Assembly: GCF_000801335.2 (NCBI RefSeq)
Contig: NZ_JSEH01000007.1
Location: forward strand, 62,001-126,000
Source of the DNA: Desulfovibrio sp. TomC
GTDB lineage: Bacteria > Desulfobacterota > Desulfovibrionia > Desulfovibrionales > Desulfovibrionaceae
Direction: 5' to 3'
DNA: 64,000 bases
Shown piece by piece: positions 61,427-64,000 of the stretch. Below the pieces are notes generated by a model, which saw only the letters and a program-made list of their open reading frames with translations, ran no database searches and was not told the origin of the DNA. Positions within the stretch are counted from its first letter, which is position 1. The number at the start of each line of letters is the position of its first letter. A program made the translations under genes and the position numbers.

Positions 61427-62076
61427 GCGCCCCGGATCTGGCCCATTTCCATTGCCCCCCCGGCACCCGGCTCATCCTGGAAGTCACGGGATTGGCGGAC
61501 AAAGTCACGTCGGTCTGCGTGGGTCATGCCCGCAGCCGATTCGTTGTCGCCCAGATGCCGGTGTTGCCCGAGACCAGCCGGGAGTCGTTTTATCAACTCC
61601 TCTATCCCGACAATACCGTCATCGTGCGCTATCTGCACGAAGGTACCGTGGTCGGGTTCACAGCTCGGCTCATCAAAAGCATCCAGATTCCTTTTCCCCT
61701 TATTTTCCTCACTTTTCCGAAGAGGCTTGAATCCCACGATCTCCGTCGGCATCAACGGGTGTCCTGTTGTCTGCCCGGCCAAGCCGTCATCGGCGGGACG
61801 GGCGTCGCCGGCATGGTCCTTGACCTCAGCCATTCGGGCTGCCTCTTTTCCGCCTCTGTCCCGAAGACCCCGCCACCCGTGGCCATTGACGACGCAGTGC
61901 TGCTTCGCTGCGACATCTTCGGCCAGACTGAGCCGGCAGGACTGGCCGGGGTGGTCAAGCGCGTGGCCATATCCGGCCGCCGCCTCGAACTTGGCCTCAA
62001 GTTTAGCCAGATGCCGCCGCCCACCCAGGAGGCCATCAAGACCTACCTCGATCAGGCTCTGTCCATTCTCGGCTAG
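61423..62076 (+). CDS. PilZ-domain c-di-GMP receptor with YcgR-like N-terminal domain
   Basis: 217 residues. The C-terminal half has the PilZ motifs LRRHQRV (RxxxR) and DLSHSGCLF (D/NxSxxG) in the right spacing, so it should bind c-di-GMP. The N-terminal ~100 residues are beta-rich and have the layout of the YcgR/PilZN domain. The diguanylate cyclase at 21618 is a possible source of its ligand. Confidence 0.85.
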   Translation: MSAPDLAHFHCPPGTRLILEVTGLADKVTSVCVGHARSRFVVAQMPVLPETSRESFYQLLYPDNTVIVRYLHEGTVVGFTARLIKSIQIPFPLIFLTFPKRLESHDLRRHQRVSCCLPGQAVIGGTGVAGMVLDLSHSGCLFSASVPKTPPPVAIDDAVLLRCDIFGQTEPAGLAGVVKRVAISGRRLELGLKFSQMPPPTQEAIKTYLDQALSILG

Positions 62077-62509
62077 AGGGGCTCACTCAGGGGACGCCTT
62101 GCGGCTTCCTGATTTGCCCGGCGCCATCCCGCCCGTCTGCTGCGCACCGGACGTCTGGTCATGCCGGGCGGTTACGGCCAGCCGCCAACCGACGGAGCAT
62201 CCGTCTGAAGCACCCGGCCGGCAGGCCGGTCCGGCCAGCCGGCCGACACCCCCTTCGAGTCGTCCGCGTCCCGGCCCGGTTGCGGCCAGCCGGCCCTGGC
62301 CGGTTGCGCCCGGCCGCCGCAGCGGCCGCCCCGCTCCCCTGGTTTCCGGCCGGTTGGACTCCCCGCCTGTCCGACAAATTTGTTCCTCCTCCCGCCATTT
62401 TTGGCATTGGTCCTTCACTTTGTCACAATCAATCTTAATTATTCTGTCATTGCAATCCGTTGCAATTGGCATCAGACTTGCTGTGTTCGCTGCGACCAAG
62501 GAGGCTGCC
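62077..62509. other. Non-coding region before the tiny ORF
   Basis: 433 bases. 62200-62370 is extremely rich in CCGG/GGCC repeats; 62390-62480 is AT-richer and should contain the promoter of the 41-codon ORF. No larger gene is credible on either strand. Confidence 0.45.
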
Positions 62510-62635
62510 ATGCTCGTCCCGCTTATTGAAGCCCTGCTGTCTCTGCTCACCCGCCCCCGTGCCGTCCCGGTGCCCTGCCCCGTGGCCACGGACGAGGAGA
62601 ATAAAGGCCGCCGTCAATCACGGCGCCAAGACTGA
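62510..62635 (+). CDS. 41-residue small protein
   Basis: Begins MLVPLIEALLSLLTRPRAVP, an amphipathic or short membrane helix, then a polar basic tail (NKGRRQSRRQD). A perfect AAGGAGG sits 7 bases before the ATG, and a hairpin overlaps its stop, so this looks like a complete transcription unit. Function unknown; the form (short hydrophobic helix plus basic tail) is shared by some type I toxin peptides, but that is only a resemblance. Confidence 0.5.
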   Translation: MLVPLIEALLSLLTRPRAVPVPCPVATDEENKGRRQSRRQD

Positions 62636-62662
62636 CACGGTCATTATTATAATCGTGTCAGT
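62631..62662 (+). terminator. Hairpin at the end of the 41-residue ORF
   Basis: ACTGACACG and CGTGTCAGT pair perfectly around a 14-base A/T-rich loop and overlap the stop codon. No long T run follows. Further on, 62663-62856 contains the palindrome TTCATTTATGAA (62762-62773), otherwise nothing. Confidence 0.55.
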
Positions 62663-62856
62663 TCTGTAGTGCCCCACTCTGAAGCGGACTGGCTCCAGTA
62701 ACGGAACAGAAGTGACACTCCTTCTCTATTTATCGTGACGCTCTATACAAAACGCGCACCTTTCATTTATGAAGCATTCCTTGTGGCCTGTCGCCAATGG
62801 ACTTCCTTCATTTCGGTGGCGACACTTCGGCCCGTTGACACGAGAGACGCACCCCC

Positions 62857-63525
62857 ATGTTTGATGCCAGCTCCCTGCCTCCCTTGCTCCTGACCTTCCG
62901 GGTCGCCACCCTGGCCACGGCCCTGGCTGCCGTGCCGGCGGTGTTTCTGGCCCGGCTGGCCCAGGTCCGCAGCTTTCCCGGCCGGGATCTGGCCGATGCC
63001 GTGCTGACGCTGCCCATGGTGCTGCCGCCGACCGTCTTAGGCTATTATATCATCGTGGTGCTGGGCCGGCGCGGGATCATCGGCAGCTACCTCTGGGACA
63101 ACTTCGGCATCTCCATCATGTTCACTTGGCAGGGCGCGGTGGTGGCTGCCTCGGTGGTAGCCTTTCCCCTGGTCTACCGCTCGGCGCGGGCCGCCTTCGA
63201 GGGCGTGGACGAAAATCTGGAAAATGCGGCCAGGACACTTGGAGCCTCCGAGCTGGCCATCTTTTTCCGGGTGTCTTTCCCGCTGGCCCTTCGCGGCATC
63301 GTGGCCGGCGTCATGCTGGCCCTGGCCCGGGCCATGGGGGAATTCGGAGCCACGCTCATGGTCGCCGGCAACCTGCCCGGCAAGACCCAGACCTTGTCGC
63401 TGGCCGTGTACAGCGCCACTCAGGCCGGCAACGACACCCTGGCCAACGAACTGGTGCTGCTCATTTCCCTGGCGTGCGTGGTGCTTCTCGTGGTCGTGGC
63501 CAAGATCGTCAAACCCAAAGCCTGA
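62857..63525 (+). CDS. modB: Molybdate ABC transporter permease ModB
   Basis: 222 residues, five membrane helices. The permease EAA loop is at ENAARTLGASELAIFFRVSFPLALRG, and ARAMGEFGATLMVAGN is characteristic of ModB. It transports molybdate (or tungstate) across the inner membrane with ModA and ModC. It sits upstream of modA, the reverse of the usual modABC order. Molybdate supply next to nifENB is functionally sensible. Confidence 0.92.
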   Translation: MFDASSLPPLLLTFRVATLATALAAVPAVFLARLAQVRSFPGRDLADAVLTLPMVLPPTVLGYYIIVVLGRRGIIGSYLWDNFGISIMFTWQGAVVAASVVAFPLVYRSARAAFEGVDENLENAARTLGASELAIFFRVSFPLALRGIVAGVMLALARAMGEFGATLMVAGNLPGKTQTLSLAVYSATQAGNDTLANELVLLISLACVVLLVVVAKIVKPKA

Positions 63526-63542
63526 CGAAAAGGATGGTGCGC

Positions 63543-64000
63543 ATGAAAAAGCTCCTGTTGACCCTTGCCCTGATAATTTCACTGGCCGCCCCGGCCATGG
63601 CCGGCGACATCACCATTTCCGCCGCCGCCAGCCTGACCGACGCCTTTGGCGCGATCAAAACCGCTTTTGCCAAGGACCACCCCGGCGTCAATCTGGTGTT
63701 TAATTTCGCCGCCTCGGGAGCCCTGCTCTCCCAGATGGCCCAGGGCGCGCCCGTGGACGTGTTCGCCTCGGCCGATCAGAAAACCATGGATCAGGCGGTG
63801 GAAAAACAACTCATCGACACCGCTACCCGGGTCAATTTCGTCCAGAACGCCCTGGTGCTGGCCACTCCAGCCGACAATCCGGCCAAAATCAAGGACTTGA
63901 CCACGCTGACCACTCCGGCCGTCAAGCGCATTGCCATCGGCAACCCCGACTCCGTGCCGGTCGGCCGCTACACCAAGGCTGCCCTGACCAAGGCCGGCCT
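63543..64000 (+). CDS. modA: Molybdate-binding periplasmic protein ModA (partial, runs off the right edge)
   Basis: 152 codons visible. Signal peptide (LLLTLALIISLAAPAMA), then the ModA signature ITISAAASLTDAFGAIKTAF, FAASGALLSQMAQGAPVDVF, ASADQKTMDQAV and IGNPDSVPVGRYTKAAL. The oxyanion-binding Ser positions are kept. 17 bases after modB, so co-transcribed. The C-terminal part and modC lie beyond the window. Confidence 0.93.
   Translation, partial: MKKLLLTLALIISLAAPAMAGDITISAAASLTDAFGAIKTAFAKDHPGVNLVFNFAASGALLSQMAQGAPVDVFASADQKTMDQAVEKQLIDTATRVNFVQNALVLATPADNPAKIKDLTTLTTPAVKRIAIGNPDSVPVGRYTKAALTKAG

Noticed and set aside
62690-62856. A ModE box or molybdenum-cofactor riboswitch upstream of modB
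   Set aside because: Only a short TTCATTTATGAA palindrome and a half-site-like CTCTATA were seen; neither is close enough to the known consensus to claim.

Overview
The window is high-GC bacterial DNA whose gene content points to a sulfate-reducing deltaproteobacterium of the Desulfovibrio / Solidesulfovibrio / D. magneticus type. This is an inference from content: a four-subunit 2-oxoacid:ferredoxin oxidoreductase, a complex I without NuoEFG, nif genes and molybdate transport, at codon usage typical of that group. No 16S gene is present, so the assignment is not proven.

Layout. (1) 1-5299, mostly minus strand: korDABC, a 2-oxoglutarate:ferredoxin oxidoreductase, followed by a single-chain succinyl-CoA synthetase in which SucC and SucD are fused. 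Together they would take 2-oxoglutarate to succinate with reduced ferredoxin and one NTP. (2) 5462-6406: a secreted cyclophilin, its terminator and tRNA-Arg(ACG). (3) 6474-19602: a Mu-like transposable prophage. Both ends carry MuA-type 22-bp binding sites. It has repressor, Ner-like, MuA-like and MuB-like genes, DUF3164, a lysis module, two tail-tip genes and a Com/DNA-methyltransferase pair. Head, tube and tape-measure genes are missing, and the surviving hub gene looks truncated and refused to a new start, so it is probably defective or satellite-like. Between its early and lysis genes sits a very AT-rich 2.7-kb gene for a 911-residue PD-(D/E)xK nuclease plus NACHT NTPase, a probable anti-phage STAND protein. 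(4) 19603-26949: a loose accessory stretch with a membrane acyltransferase, a diguanylate cyclase, a methyltransferase-TPR protein, a short-chain dehydrogenase, a membrane glycosyltransferase and one orphan type I-E CRISPR-like repeat.

(5) 27992-38061, plus strand: nine collinear genes, eight of them envelope proteins (two paralogous CsgG-like lipoproteins, a FecR-domain protein, a CsgG/TolB-like protein, a FlgT/LPP20-like protein, a TPR lipoprotein, a small secreted protein and a second LPP20-like protein), ending in a CHASE2 membrane nucleotide cyclase. I do not recognise the set as a described system. It reads as an outer-membrane/periplasmic assembly wired to a cyclic-nucleotide signal. 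(6) 38312-49949, minus strand: a 13-gene complex I operon (nuoJ, K, MrpD-like, small membrane protein, L-like, M, N, A, B, C, D, H, I) with four antiporter-type subunits and no NADH-input module.

(7) 49950-64000: a 1.36-kb AT-rich non-coding region, a nitronate monooxygenase-like flavoprotein, btaA/btaB for betaine lipid, a succinate-semialdehyde-type dehydrogenase, nifE-nifN-nifB behind a sigma-54 promoter, a TPR-PilZ pair, a tiny ORF, and modB plus the start of modA. FeMo-cofactor assembly genes beside molybdate uptake make functional sense. The two best candidates for something new are the envelope/cyclase cluster and the NACHT-nuclease cargo of the Mu-like element.
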